The notes: a model not told the origin generated them from the letters alone. Numbered from the stretch's first letter, positions 44,673 to 54,974 are shown. The stretch is 64,000 nucleotides of DNA from Saprospiraceae bacterium (GCA_028285545.1 JANQPA010000120.1:124001-188000), one strand, 5' to 3'. Translations and numbers: made by a program.

Positions 44673-45032
44673 CTATGTCTTCTCCTTTACCCAAATTTTA
44701 ATTAATTCAACTCTATTGGAAGAACCATCAGCAGGAGGCCTATCAATTTTTGTAATGGACACCTCTATCACATAGGTATAACCTTCCTCATAATCAAAAC
44801 CTTCAATACCGCCATAAAACAAACTCCAATTATCTTCTGGTTTTTCTTTGATCTGGAGGCATCTAAAATTACCTTCCCCAACACAATCCTTTCGATGATC
44901 GGCCACATAATATAATTTATGACCATTTTTGCTTATTTTAATCGGTGCATTTAACTCATTTTTAAGTGCCTCGCAAGAAAATATCGTAAGAAAGAAGAGT
45001 AAAGCAAAAATCTGGCTTGCCTTCATTTTCAT
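44673..45032 (-). CDS. DUF4377 domain lipoprotein
   Basis: A 119-residue lipoprotein with lipobox FSC (Cys 20). The body matches the DUF4377 pattern: YYVADHRKDCVGEGNFRCLQIKE, EDNWSLFYGGIEGFDYEEGY and TYVIEVSITKID. The family is usually found in secreted or HslJ-associated proteins; function is unknown. Two body cysteines (in DCVGEGNFRC) probably form a disulfide. It lies tail-to-tail with dnaX, with only five bases between the stops. Confidence 0.85.
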   Translation of the reverse strand: MKMKASQIFALLFFLTIFSCEALKNELNAPIKISKNGHKLYYVADHRKDCVGEGNFRCLQIKEKPEDNWSLFYGGIEGFDYEEGYTYVIEVSITKIDRPPADGSSNRVELIKIWVKEKT

Positions 45033-45249
45033 ATTTTTGTTTTTGTAGAAGACTACTATTTGATCTAAATAGGTTGGGTAATCTAATAAATCTGATTCTT
45101 CAATTTATTGGAATAAACAACAGGATTGTCGTAAATTCATCTAAAATAATTTGTTAGCTGAAAGACAGTAGATTCACCTTAATTTTACCTAATTCAAACC
45201 AGCCTACACCCTAAACGTTTTATTGTAGAATAAAAATTATGTCCTAACT

Positions 45250-45936
45250 ATGAATAATCAATCCTTCTGGTACCTCGAAAACGTAGATGTGACAGGCATA
45301 TTCTGTCCTAAAAAGATAGGCCGCGGCGATATGGATAAACACAGCCACAAAACCTATAAACGCGGAGAATATATTTATTTGCCTGAAGAGCATGCAGACA
45401 GAATTTACTTTTTAACAGAGGGTAGAGTAAAAATTGGCACCTATGGAGAATCCGGTAAAGAAATAACAAAAGCTATACTAAATAAAGGAGAAGTATTTGG
45501 AGAACTTTCCCTGGTAGGGGAGACCAAACGACGAGATTTTGCCTATGCTATGGAAGAAACCATGGTTTGCGTACTGACCGTAGATGAAATGAAATCTCTT
45601 ATGCGGGAACACAACGGCCTTAATATGTTTATTATGAAAATAATGGGCTCCAGAATGCTGGAAATGGAAAATCGTCTTGAGTCTCTAGTCTTTAAAGATT
45701 CTCGTACTCGTATCATTGAATATCTTCATGGGCTGGGAGCCAAAAAAGGCCAAAGAGTAGGTTACGAAACACTGGTCCGCAAATTCATGACCCATCAAGA
45801 GATTGCCAACCTAACAGCTACCTCCCGTCAAACGGTTACCACTGTCCTTAATGAATTGAGAAATAAAAATGTGATTACCTTTAATCGCCGCAGACTCTTG
45901 ATTAGAGATATGGAACAATTGTTATCAGAAGCATAA
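45250..45936 (+). CDS. Crp/Fnr family transcriptional regulator
   Basis: A 228-residue regulator with a cyclic-nucleotide-binding fold (about 35-135; RGEYIYLPEEHADRIYFLTEGRVKIGTYGESGKEI in part; GEVFGELSLVGE) and a winged helix at the end (TLVRKFMTHQEIANLTATSRQTVTTVLNELRNKN in part). The recognition helix sequence SRQTVTTVL is typical Crp/Fnr. The effector-site Arg-Glu pair of cAMP binders is not evident, and no cysteine cluster is present at the N-terminus (only one Cys), so the ligand is unknown. It is followed by a strong terminator before the helicase gene. Confidence 0.9.
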   Translation: MNNQSFWYLENVDVTGIFCPKKIGRGDMDKHSHKTYKRGEYIYLPEEHADRIYFLTEGRVKIGTYGESGKEITKAILNKGEVFGELSLVGETKRRDFAYAMEETMVCVLTVDEMKSLMREHNGLNMFIMKIMGSRMLEMENRLESLVFKDSRTRIIEYLHGLGAKKGQRVGYETLVRKFMTHQEIANLTATSRQTVTTVLNELRNKNVITFNRRRLLIRDMEQLLSEA

Positions 45937-45964
45937 TTGGTAGAAAGATAAAGGTAGAAAGTAG

Positions 45965-46007
45965 AAAGAGAAAAAACTCTTCGCGCAGCGAAGAGTTTTT
46001 TCTCTTT
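45965..46007. terminator. Terminator after the Crp/Fnr gene
   Basis: A perfect 20-bp stem (45965-45984 with 45988-46007) with a GCA loop. The arms carry A6/T6 runs that work in both directions. Heptamer-type repeats (GTAGAAA on the left, TTTCTAC on the right) flank it in inverted order. Confidence 0.88.
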
Positions 46008-46056
46008 TATTTAATTATTTTGTCCTTCTACTTTCTACCTTATACATTCTACTAAG

Positions 46057-49000
46057 ATGTCTGAACCAAAACGGGATCGCTTTTTCTATAATGAGGCATT
46101 TCTGGAAGAACTGGAAAAGCTCAACCCTGCTCAACGCAAGGCTGTGGAGCAAACAGAAGGCCCTGTCTTGGTAATTGCTGGCCCCGGGACCGGCAAAACA
46201 CATATGTTGGCCTCCAGAATAGGTAAGATTTTATTGGATTCTGACACCCAGGCCCATAATATATTGTGCCTGACTTTTACGGATGCTGGTGTTCAAGCTA
46301 TGCGCCAGCGACTGCTCCAACTAATTGGCCCCGAAGCTTATCGGGTGCATATTTACACTTTCCATTCTTTTTGCAATACCATTATTAAGGATAACCTGGA
46401 ATTATTTGGACGCCGGGATCTGGAGCCCTTATCTGAATTAGAACGCATCGACATCATCCGATCCATTATCGATGAACTTCCTGTGGATCACCCCATCAAA
46501 AGGGGACGAGCAGATGTCTACTTTTTTGAAGATCACCTGTACCAGCTTTTCAAACAGATGAAAGCTGAGCGCTGGACTGTAGCATGGATGGAAAAAATGA
46601 TTGGGGAATTCCTGGATGATTTGCCCAAACGGAAAGAGTTTATCTATCAGGTAAGCCGGGGGTCCTTTAAAAAAGGGGACCTTAAGGAAGCGAAACTGAA
46701 GGAAGTAAAAAGGAGAATGGATCGCCTGCTATCAGCCTGCCGATTGTATCCAAAGTATGAGCAAAAAATGCGCAAAGCCAAACGCTATGATTATGATGAT
46801 ATGATCCTCTGGGTTTTGAATGCTTTTGACAAGCACGAAGCCCTTTTGCGATCTTATCAGGAGCGATACCTTTATTTTTTAGTGGATGAATATCAGGATA
46901 CCAATGGTGCTCAAAATCAACTCATCCGTAAATTAATCGAATTCTGGTCCATTCCTAATATTTTTATTGTAGGAGATGATGATCAATCCATTTTTGAGTT
47001 TCAGGGAGCTCGCTTAAAAAACCTGACTGATTTTTACAAGGATTATCAGCAGGCTTTGGAAACCGTCTTATTGCAAAATAATTATCGCTCTTCCCAATTG
47101 ATTTTGGATGCCTCAACAGCATTAATTAATCATAATGAAAAAAGGATTATACATTATCTGGATTCTTTAAATATCGATAAAATTCTCAGAGCCCAACATC
47201 CGATATTTGGGAATCAAATTATTAAACCTCAGATTAATGTATACCCGAATCGTACTCAGGAAATGGTGGCCATTGTTGAAAAACTGGAAGCATTTCAAGC
47301 GCAGGGAATGGCACTTGATGAGATTGCCATAATCTATGCTAAACACCGCCAGGCAGATGCTCTTTTGCAGTTATTAGATAAAAAACAAATACCTTATTCT
47401 GTCAAGAGAGAACTCAATATTTTACATCTTCCTGCTATTAAAAACCTAAGAACCATTCTGGAATACCTCTGGGAGGAAAGTCGTCAGGCTTTTAATGGAG
47501 AGTATCTGCTCTATCAAATGCTTCATTTTAGGTATTTTGGAATCCAACCCTCTGATTTTGCAGAAGTTAGTTTGGCACTAGCAGGCATGGGGTGGAGAGA
47601 ACGCCCTAAGTGGAGGAAGCTACTTGACCTGAAGGGAATGTTGGAGGATTTCAACGTTAAAGAACCAGATGCTTTTTTAGCCTTGTCCAAATTTATTCAG
47701 GAAAGTTTACAACAGCTATACCTCCTGAGCCTTCCGGCTTTCGTGGAAAGAGTAATTAATCGCTCTGGGCTTCTGAAATTTTGCATGGAACAAGCAGATC
47801 GAGTTAATCTATTAGAAGTATTAAAGACATTTCTTGATTTTGTCCGATCTGAAAGCATGAAACATCCAAGAATGAATCTTGGAAACCTTCTGGAGATTTT
47901 TGACAAAATGGAGGCTAACCGTCTTAGCATTCCTGTATATAGAACCCTCTCTCAAGAGAATGGAGTACAGCTCGTTACGGCCCATAGTGCAAAAGGCTTG
48001 GAATTCCGAACTGTTTTTATCATTGATTGCATAAAAGATCATTGGGAACCTCGCCGAAAGGGTAGCTTATTTCGATTTCAGCTACCCGATACGCTCACCT
48101 ATTCTGGGGAAGAAGATGCTCTGGAGGCCAGGCGTCGACTTTTTTATGTGTCTATGACCAGAGCCCAGGAATATTTGTATCTGTCCTATAGTTTGCAAAA
48201 TGAATTGGGAAAAAACCTGGAGCATACACAATTTGTCGATGAACTCATTATTACAGCTGATTTGACAGCACAAGAAAAATCTGTAGGCGGAGAATTTCTC
48301 CTGAATGCACAAGAATTACAATTATTGGAACAGGAACCCCCTATGGTCTCGGTATTTGAAAAGAGTGCAGTGGATCAACTATTGGATGGATTTGTACTTA
48401 GTATTTCCTCAATGAATAGGTATTTAAGCTGTCCTTTGGCCTTTTTCTATGAATTCATTCTAAGAGTACCAGTGCAAGTCAGTGAATCTGCACTATATGG
48501 CACGGCCATGCACAATGCCCTGCAGCGCCTATTCGAACAAATGTTGATAAGCCGGCACAAACAATTTCCAGATTATGAAATTCTAATCCGTCTTTATGAG
48601 CAGGAGATTGGTCGTTTAAGGGGAGGTTTTTCTGCTAAAGAATTTCGCAGAAGAAAGGAAATGGGAAAACGCCAACTAAAGCAATACTATCGTAAAAATA
48701 TTGCTTCCTGGCCTAGTCAGGCAAAACCCGAATATGCTATTCGAAATATTGAAATTGACGGCATACCTGTAACTGGAGTAATTGATCGCTTGGATTGGAT
48801 AAAGGATCAATACGTAAGAATTGTAGATTATAAAACTGGCCAACCTAAAGATACCAAGGTAAAGCCTCCGAGTTCTGCCAGACCACATGGTGGTCCATAC
48901 TGGCGGCAACTTTATTTCTATCAATTGTTGTACGAGCACTCTAGCATCAACCAAAAACCTGTCCGGCAAGGAGTCATTTCCTTTTTGGATCCAGATAAAG

Positions 49001-49209
49001 ATGGAGCCTTAATAGATTTTGAAGTCCAATTTGAAAGAGAGCACACTTCCTTTGTCAAAAATTTAATGAAAGATACCTACCAAAAGATAAAGGATCAGCA
49101 ATTTTATGAAGGTTGCAACGAACCACACTGCCTTTGGTGCAATTTTTTTAAAAAAAATGTAGAAACCGATAGTTTTTCAAACAGCGAAATTGAAGAGCTG
49201 GATGATTAA
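46057..49209 (+). CDS. UvrD-family helicase with C-terminal PD-(D/E)XK nuclease
   Basis: A 1050-residue superfamily 1 helicase fused to a RecB-type nuclease. Helicase motifs in order: Walker A AGPGTGKT (about 42-49), VDEYQDTN (about 276; Walker B), GDDDQSIFEFQGA (about 309), VQLVTAHSAKGLEF and FYVSMTRAQEYLY. The nuclease shows SMNRYLSCPLAFFYEF (about 786-801), GVIDRLDW and VDYKTG (about 922-928; catalytic D/E-x-K). A single Cys before the nuclease core and three at the end (GCNEPHCLWC) match the 4Fe-4S staple of AddB/RecB-like nucleases. A role in double-strand break repair is inferred. No partner AddB or RecC gene is adjacent. Confidence 0.92.
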   Translation: MSEPKRDRFFYNEAFLEELEKLNPAQRKAVEQTEGPVLVIAGPGTGKTHMLASRIGKILLDSDTQAHNILCLTFTDAGVQAMRQRLLQLIGPEAYRVHIYTFHSFCNTIIKDNLELFGRRDLEPLSELERIDIIRSIIDELPVDHPIKRGRADVYFFEDHLYQLFKQMKAERWTVAWMEKMIGEFLDDLPKRKEFIYQVSRGSFKKGDLKEAKLKEVKRRMDRLLSACRLYPKYEQKMRKAKRYDYDDMILWVLNAFDKHEALLRSYQERYLYFLVDEYQDTNGAQNQLIRKLIEFWSIPNIFIVGDDDQSIFEFQGARLKNLTDFYKDYQQALETVLLQNNYRSSQLILDASTALINHNEKRIIHYLDSLNIDKILRAQHPIFGNQIIKPQINVYPNRTQEMVAIVEKLEAFQAQGMALDEIAIIYAKHRQADALLQLLDKKQIPYSVKRELNILHLPAIKNLRTILEYLWEESRQAFNGEYLLYQMLHFRYFGIQPSDFAEVSLALAGMGWRERPKWRKLLDLKGMLEDFNVKEPDAFLALSKFIQESLQQLYLLSLPAFVERVINRSGLLKFCMEQADRVNLLEVLKTFLDFVRSESMKHPRMNLGNLLEIFDKMEANRLSIPVYRTLSQENGVQLVTAHSAKGLEFRTVFIIDCIKDHWEPRRKGSLFRFQLPDTLTYSGEEDALEARRRLFYVSMTRAQEYLYLSYSLQNELGKNLEHTQFVDELIITADLTAQEKSVGGEFLLNAQELQLLEQEPPMVSVFEKSAVDQLLDGFVLSISSMNRYLSCPLAFFYEFILRVPVQVSESALYGTAMHNALQRLFEQMLISRHKQFPDYEILIRLYEQEIGRLRGGFSAKEFRRRKEMGKRQLKQYYRKNIASWPSQAKPEYAIRNIEIDGIPVTGVIDRLDWIKDQYVRIVDYKTGQPKDTKVKPPSSARPHGGPYWRQLYFYQLLYEHSSINQKPVRQGVISFLDPDKDGALIDFEVQFEREHTSFVKNLMKDTYQKIKDQQFYEGCNEPHCLWCNFFKKNVETDSFSNSEIEELDD

Positions 49210-49452
49210 AATTAGGCATAGACCTTAATTCAATGCTTTGGTATTGTTGGGAAATTAAGCTATAATTCCGATAATAATTCTGTTAAGAAATTGTTAGGCG
49301 AAAGGTATTTTGGCTAAAGGGTTTTAATCTAAATATCCAATTATATAGATTACTAAATTTGTATTCTAACTCCTTGTGAATCAATCTTTCCAATTTAATC
49401 ATCCTAGTGTAAAAAAAGAGTAAAATCGTTTTATTTATAGGTAATAAGTACC

Positions 49453-49460
49453 TACCTTTG
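49453..49460 (+). promoter_or_regulatory. -7 box of the atp operon
   Basis: TACCTTTG is a perfect box 44 bases upstream of the atpB ATG. A TTTTA-type -33 element lies about 20 bases before it. A second possible -7 box, TAAATTTG, is at 49354-49361. The long open frame uses the G of this box as a false GTG start. Confidence 0.6.
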
Positions 49461-49504
49461 TGGTCAATTTAGAAACCACCTATAAAGAAGTAGTTTTGAG
49501 CACA

Positions 49505-50740
49505 ATGAATAGAGTATTTCTCACATCAATTTTTCTCTTGATTTTCTCATTGCTGAACACAGCTATTTGGGCCTCAGATTCTGATGATGCCAAAGATGGA
49601 AAGAAGGAAGAATATGATCCGGTAGGAACTGTTGTGGAGCATATTGCGGATGCAAATGAATTTCATATTTGGAAGGGAGTTCACATGCCATTACCCTGTA
49701 TTCTTTATGCTCCAGGTTCAGGGTGGACATTTTTTATGACCAACAAACTGGATCACGGACATACCGCTGTTGATCGTTATGTTTTGAACCATGGTCGGGT
49801 AAATCGTATTGCAGATGATTCTTTTCCAATGGGAGAGGTTCACATTGAAGGAGTAGAGCATGTGGAAGAGCATCATACAGATGAAAATGGAGAAGAGGTT
49901 ATAGAAGAAGTGGCTTATGCGGTATATCATGATCAAAAATATAAATTGGAGCATGCCAGTAAATGGGATGGGGGTGTTTTAGGAGGAGGAGTTACTTCCT
50001 TTTATGATTTTTCCATTACCAAGGTAGTCTTCACTATGTTGTTGGCTGCCGTCTTGCTTTGCTGGGTATTCTTTCTGGTTGCCCGGGGATATAAGAGAAA
50101 TGATGGGAAAGCCCCTAAAGGTATCCAATCCTTTATCGAACCTATTTTTATCTTCATGCGGGATGAGGTGACCATTCCAATGATTGGCGAAAAGCATTAT
50201 GAGCGTTTCCAGCCATTCATTATGACACTGTTCTTTTTCATCCTGTTTTGTAATTTATTAGGATTGATTCCCTTCTTCCCAGGAAGTGCCAATGTAACAG
50301 GTAATATTGCCATCACCTTAGTTTTGGCAGTTTTCACTTTTATTGTGACTAATATCAATGGTAATAAACATTATTGGGAGCACATCTTCTGGATGCCAGG
50401 TATTCCTGCCTGGGTAAAATTAATCTTGACACCTGTAGAAGTTCTGAGTTTGATCATTAAGCCTTTTTCATTGATGATTCGTCTTTTTGCCAACATTTCG
50501 GCCGGGCACATCATCATTTTGAGTTTTGTAGGCTTGATCTTCTTGTTTGGAAATATGGGAGAGAACTTCGGAGGTGCTACCATAGGTGTTTTGTTGGGAG
50601 GAGTGTTTACAGCCTTTATGAACCTGATTGAATTGCTGGTGGCCTTTATCCAGGCTTTTGTATTTGCAATTCTTTCTGCTTCTTATATAGGAGCAGCTGT
50701 AGAAGATGCCCATCATGGTGATGAGGCGCATGCACATTAA
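49505..50740 (+). CDS. atpB: ATP synthase F0 subunit a
   Basis: A 411-residue subunit a. The transmembrane half has the conserved proton-path region: the essential Arg in MIRLFANISAGHIIIL, with LIELLVAFIQAFVFAILSASYIG in the last helix (in part). Compared with about 270 residues in E. coli, it has an added signal peptide and a periplasmic N-terminal domain rich in His, Glu and Asp (VEHIADANEFHIW; HVEEHHTDENGEEVIEE), as known for Bacteroidota. The start is the ATG at 49505, because the upstream GTG lies in the -7 box. First gene of the operon; atpE follows 75 bases downstream after a small stem-loop (50762-50783). Confidence 0.94.
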   Translation: MNRVFLTSIFLLIFSLLNTAIWASDSDDAKDGKKEEYDPVGTVVEHIADANEFHIWKGVHMPLPCILYAPGSGWTFFMTNKLDHGHTAVDRYVLNHGRVNRIADDSFPMGEVHIEGVEHVEEHHTDENGEEVIEEVAYAVYHDQKYKLEHASKWDGGVLGGGVTSFYDFSITKVVFTMLLAAVLLCWVFFLVARGYKRNDGKAPKGIQSFIEPIFIFMRDEVTIPMIGEKHYERFQPFIMTLFFFILFCNLLGLIPFFPGSANVTGNIAITLVLAVFTFIVTNINGNKHYWEHIFWMPGIPAWVKLILTPVEVLSLIIKPFSLMIRLFANISAGHIIILSFVGLIFLFGNMGENFGGATIGVLLGGVFTAFMNLIELLVAFIQAFVFAILSASYIGAAVEDAHHGDEAHAH

Positions 50741-50812
50741 AAGAATTTAATAGTGTTTAAGTTGAAAGACTTATCACTTTCAATATTATTATTTAATCAT
50801 ATAAATCCTTAA

Positions 50813-51016
<204 letters not shown>

Positions 51017-51047
51017 TCCATCAAGTGCAAAAATATCAATTGTTAAG

Positions 51048-51077
51048 CAGGACTGAAGCGGTTGGCTTTCAGTTCTG
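51048..51077 (+). other. Stem-loop directly after atpE
   Basis: CAGGACTGAA pairs with TTCAGTTCTG (one G-U) across a 10-base loop, 31 bases after the atpE stop. It has only a weak T-run and probably does not end transcription completely. With the palindrome at 51134 it forms a double structure in the atpE-atpF gap. Confidence 0.6.
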
Positions 51078-51133
51078 TTTGTCCCAATTTCATTAAGACA
51101 ATTAAGTATTGTGACAAAATAAAATACATATTT

Positions 51134-51173
51134 AATATTAATGCTGCCGCCGGCCGGCGGCAGCATTAATATT
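51134..51173. repeat. Perfect 40-bp palindrome in the atpE-atpF gap
   Basis: Two 20-base half-sites are exact reverse complements with no spacer; the centre is GCCGCCGGCCGGCGGC and the outer 14 bases are AT-rich. The ATGCTGCCGCC core is shared with the palindrome at 42748. No T-run follows directly beyond TTTTT at 51176-51181, so it might act as a partial terminator or a 3'-end block. Confidence 0.85.
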
Positions 51174-51231
51174 GATTTTTTTAACACTTACTTATTTGAA
51201 AAAATAAAACTTGCCTACAAATTTATAGATT

Positions 51232-51753
51232 ATGGTATCAAGTGTTTTTTTATCAAGTTTTCCTATACTTCTTCCTGACCCGGGACTGATCTTCTGGGCT
51301 TCTTTGATTTTCCTTGCAGTATATTTTTTCTTAGGCAGAGTAGCCCTCAAGCCTATTCAGAAGGCTTTGAAAAAAAGAGAAGACGATATCCAGGCTTCTT
51401 TAGATGAGGCGAAAAAAGCGCGTGAGGAGATGTCTAACCTGAAAGCGGAGAATGAAGAGCTATTGAGACAAGCTCAAGAGGAGCGTGCAGCTATTTTGAA
51501 AGAGGCTAAAGAAACCAAAGAAAATATTATCGCAGAAGCTAGAGATAAGGCCAAAGAAGAGGCTCAAAGAATTGTGACTAATGCGAAGGAAGAAATTGAA
51601 AACAAGCGCCTGGAAGTAATTACCAGCGTTAAAAATCAATTGGGTCTTTTGGCAATCGATATTGCTGAAAAATTGACAAGAAATGAACTGAAAGGGAATA
51701 AAGAACAGGAGACTCTTGCCAATACCTTGATTGACGAAATCAAATTCAATTAA
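51232..51753 (+). CDS. atpF: ATP synthase F0 subunit b
   Basis: A 173-residue subunit b: one N-terminal transmembrane helix (about 18-38, with FWASLIFLAVYFFLGRVALKP) and a long charged coiled coil (KKREDDIQASLDEAKKAREEM and following) that forms the peripheral stalk. The C-terminal part contacts delta/F1. The 215-base gap from atpE is the longest in the operon. atpH follows 44 bases later. Confidence 0.94.
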   Translation: MVSSVFLSSFPILLPDPGLIFWASLIFLAVYFFLGRVALKPIQKALKKREDDIQASLDEAKKAREEMSNLKAENEELLRQAQEERAAILKEAKETKENIIAEARDKAKEEAQRIVTNAKEEIENKRLEVITSVKNQLGLLAIDIAEKLTRNELKGNKEQETLANTLIDEIKFN

Positions 51754-51797
51754 GCTTCTGCAGATAGCTTATTTAATCGAACAAATTAACGCATCAC

Positions 51798-52367
51798 ATG
51801 TCTGTAGCAAGAATAGCATCGAGATATGCAAAAACATTGGTTGACCTGTCCATTCAGGCTGACAAACTAGAGCGCATCCTGGAAGATGTTGAATCTTTCA
51901 ACCTTATGACGGATGAAAGCAAAGACTTCTATAATTTCTTGAAGACACCCATCATCCACAAGGATAAAAAACAAAAGATCATTAAGAATCTTTTTGAAAA
52001 AAAGTACGATGATCTTACTATGCAGTTTTTGCTGCTACTTATCGCCAAGCATAGAGAAATGTATTTGCCAGAAATAGCAGATGAGTTCATCCTTCAATAT
52101 AAGGCGCTTAAGCATATTACCACCGTTAGGGTTACTTCTGCAGTCGAAATGACGGAAGCTACTTTAAAAAAGATCGAAGCCACACTTAAAAAAGGCGAAC
52201 TGGCTGATGAGACCATTGAGTTTGAAACCAAAATAGATCCCAGCCTGATCGGTGGTTTAATCATAGAATTTAAGGATCGGGTGTATGATGCCAGTATTTC
52301 ACATAGATTAGATAATTATAAAAAAGACTTTGGAGAGAACCTTTATGTCTCCTTAGTTTCAAGATAA
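51798..52367 (+). CDS. atpH: ATP synthase F1 subunit delta
   Basis: A 189-residue delta subunit (OSCP-type). The N-terminal helical domain begins VARIASRYAKTLVDLSIQADKLE, and the C-terminal signature DPSLIGGLIIEFKDRVYDASIS is visible (in part). It links the peripheral stalk to the top of F1. Order and spacing within atpBEFHAG fit. Confidence 0.94.
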   Translation: MSVARIASRYAKTLVDLSIQADKLERILEDVESFNLMTDESKDFYNFLKTPIIHKDKKQKIIKNLFEKKYDDLTMQFLLLLIAKHREMYLPEIADEFILQYKALKHITTVRVTSAVEMTEATLKKIEATLKKGELADETIEFETKIDPSLIGGLIIEFKDRVYDASISHRLDNYKKDFGENLYVSLVSR

Positions 52368-52448
52368 AGAATATTCAAAAACGAATCGTTTTTTTAAAAA
52401 TTAAAATAACCAAACTGGGTAGTTACTCAGGCAGAAAAATTCAAAGGT

Positions 52449-54053
52449 ATGGTTGACGTAAGACCTGAAGAAATTTCAGAAATATTAAAACAACAAATAT
52501 CCGGCTTTTCCTCAACCTCTGAATTAGAGGAATACGGAACCGTATTACAAGTAGGGGATGGAATTGCTCGTGTTTATGGTTTAACTAATGCACAAGCAGG
52601 GGAATTAGTTGAATTTACCACTGGTGTAAGAGCTATCGTGCTTAACCTGGAAGAAGATAATGTGGGGGTTGTATTAATGGGGCCAGGTGAAGGAATCCGT
52701 GAAGGATCCAGAGTCCAGCGCACCGGACGTATTGCTTCAATCGAAGTTGGAGATGGCTATGTAGGCCGTGTAGTGAATCCTCTGGGAAAACCAATTGATG
52801 GAAAAGGCGACATCACAGGTGATAAATATGAGATGCCTCTCGAACGTAAGGCACCGGGGGTAATCTTCCGTCAGCCGGTAAAAGAACCTTTACAAACTGG
52901 AATCAAAGCGATTGACTCAATGATTCCTATCGGTAGAGGACAGCGTGAGTTGATTATTGGTGACCGCCAGACTGGAAAAACAGCCGTGGCAGTTGATACC
53001 ATCATTAACCAACGCGAATTTTATGAAAAAGGGGAACCAGTATACTGTATTTATGTAGCTTCTGGACAGAAAGCCTCAACAGTGGCTCAGATTGCCAAAA
53101 CTTTGGAAGATAATGGTGCCATGGATTACACCGTTATTGTTTCTGCTTCAGCTTCTGATCCTGCACCATTGCAGTTTTATGCTCCTTTTGCAGGTGCTGC
53201 TATCGGAGAGTTTTTCCGCGATACCGGACGTCCAGCCTTGATTGTTTATGATGATTTATCTAAGCAGGCTGTTGCTTACCGTGAAGTATCCTTATTATTA
53301 CGTCGTCCTCCAGGACGGGAAGCATATCCTGGTGATGTATTCTATCTTCACTCTCGCTTGTTGGAGCGTGCAGCTAAGGTTATTGAGAATGATGATATCG
53401 CACGCGATATGAACGACTTGCCTGAATCATTAAAGGCAGCTAAAGATGCCAATGGAGAACCTCTTGTAAAAGGTGGTGGTTCATTGACAGCATTACCCAT
53501 TATTGAAACTCAGGCCGGTGACGTTTCTGCCTATATCCCAACCAACGTAATTTCCATTACGGATGGTCAGATTTTCTTGGAAACCAACTTGTTTAATGCC
53601 GGTGTTCGTCCAGCAATCAACGTGGGTATCTCTGTATCCCGTGTGGGTGGATCTGCACAGATCAAGTCTATGAAAAAAGTAGCTGGTACCCTAAAACTGG
53701 ATCAGGCTTCTTACCGTGAACTAGAAGCTTTCTCTAAGTTTGGATCTGACCTGGATGCATCAACAATGGCTGTTTTGGAGAAAGGTAAGCGCAATGTGGA
53801 AATCTTGAAGCAACCTCAATATTCTCCTGTTGCCGTTGAAGAGCAAGTAGCCATCATTTATGCTGGTACTAATAACCTGTTAAAAGATGTGCCTGTTGAT
53901 AAGGTAAATGAATTCGAAAATGTGTTCATCTCTACCTTAAAACAAAGACATCCTGAAGTGTTGGAGTCATACAAAGCTGGTAAATTGACCGATGAGGCTA
54001 AAGATTTGACAAAAGCACTGGCCTTAGAATTGGCTTCTCAGTATAACAAATAA
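52449..54053 (+). CDS. atpA: ATP synthase F1 subunit alpha
   Basis: A 534-residue non-catalytic nucleotide-binding subunit. An N-terminal beta-barrel region is followed by the P-loop GDRQTGKT (about 176-183), the conserved [20 protein letters not shown] and the alpha-type C-terminal helical domain. The signature [17 protein letters not shown] is complete. Length is slightly above the usual 500-515. The catalytic beta subunit is not encoded in the window. Confidence 0.97.
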   Translation: MVDVRPEEISEILKQQISGFSSTSELEEYGTVLQVGDGIARVYGLTNAQAGELVEFTTGVRAIVLNLEEDNVGVVLMGPGEGIREGSRVQRTGRIASIEVGDGYVGRVVNPLGKPIDGKGDITGDKYEMPLERKAPGVIFRQPVKEPLQTGIKAIDSMIPIGRGQRELIIGDRQTGKTAVAVDTIINQREFYEKGEPVYCIYVASGQKASTVAQIAKTLEDNGAMDYTVIVSASASDPAPLQFYAPFAGAAIGEFFRDTGRPALIVYDDLSKQAVAYREVSLLLRRPPGREAYPGDVFYLHSRLLERAAKVIENDDIARDMNDLPESLKAAKDANGEPLVKGGGSLTALPIIETQAGDVSAYIPTNVISITDGQIFLETNLFNAGVRPAINVGISVSRVGGSAQIKSMKKVAGTLKLDQASYRELEAFSKFGSDLDASTMAVLEKGKRNVEILKQPQYSPVAVEEQVAIIYAGTNNLLKDVPVDKVNEFENVFISTLKQRHPEVLESYKAGKLTDEAKDLTKALALELASQYNK

Positions 54054-54077
54054 TAGCAAAATATAAAACGCTGATAA

Positions 54078-54974
54078 ATGGCTGCTAATTTAAAAGAAGT
54101 ACGCGAAAGGATTTCCACTGTAAATAATACCCAGCAGATTACCAAAGCAATGAAAATGGTTTCTGCTGCCAAATTACGCAGAGCTCAACAGGCGATCCAA
54201 CAAATGCGTCCTTATGCCAATAAATTAAATGAAATGCTCCGTAATATCCTTTCTAACCTGGAAGGGGAAAGCTCCTCTGCTTTCGCTCAGGAAAGACCAG
54301 TTGAGAAAGTTTGTATTGTGGTGGTAACATCTAATAGAGGTTTGTGTGGAGCATTTAATAACAATGTTTCTAAGGCTGCAGCTCAACTTGTTGAAGAAAA
54401 ATATTCTGAGCAATATAATAGCGGTAACCTTCATATGGTCAATGTTGGAAAAAAAGGATATGAATACTTCAAAAAACGCTATCCTGACATCAACTATCAC
54501 ACCGATCATATTGCATTGTTTGATGACCTTAACTTTGATTCTATTTCCAAAGTATCACAAGCTTTGATGGATGGATTCCAAGAGGGAGAGTTTGATAAAG
54601 TGGAAGTTGCTTATGGTCAGTTTAAAAATGCGGCAGTCCAGTACGCTACCGTTGTTCAGTTTTTGCCTGTTGAAAAGCTGGAGGTGGAAGAAACTGGTAA
54701 TCAGATGAAAGCAGACTATATTTTTGAGCCAAGCATGGAAGGATTATTAGAGCATCTCGTTCCCAGTATCCTCCAAACTCAATTTCAAAAATTTGTCTTA
54801 GATACACACGCATCAGAACATGGAGCTAGAATGACCGCAATGGATTCAGCTACCGAAAATGCCAACGAACTTCTAAAAGAACTGAAAATCTCGTATAACA
54901 AAGCCCGTCAGGAAGCCATCACCAAAGAAATTCTTGAAATCGTTGGTGGTGCTGCAGCTTTGGAGAACGGATAA
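54078..54974 (+). CDS. atpG: ATP synthase F1 subunit gamma
   Basis: A 298-residue central-stalk subunit. The N-terminal helix starts LKEVRERISTVNNTQQITKAMKMVSAAKLRRAQQ (in part), and the C-terminal helix ends with the signature MTAMDSATENANELLKELKISYNKARQEAITKEI (in part), which together form the coiled-coil rotor. It is the last gene of the operon: atpD and atpC, usually next, are missing, which indicates a split atp locus. A terminator-like hairpin follows. Confidence 0.96.
   Translation: MAANLKEVRERISTVNNTQQITKAMKMVSAAKLRRAQQAIQQMRPYANKLNEMLRNILSNLEGESSSAFAQERPVEKVCIVVVTSNRGLCGAFNNNVSKAAAQLVEEKYSEQYNSGNLHMVNVGKKGYEYFKKRYPDINYHTDHIALFDDLNFDSISKVSQALMDGFQEGEFDKVEVAYGQFKNAAVQYATVVQFLPVEKLEVEETGNQMKADYIFEPSMEGLLEHLVPSILQTQFQKFVLDTHASEHGARMTAMDSATENANELLKELKISYNKARQEAITKEILEIVGGAAALENG

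Noticed and set aside
51134-51173. Palindrome as a recombination or attachment site
   Set aside because: No integrase, flanking duplication or disrupted gene is present; the location in the atp gap fits an RNA role better.
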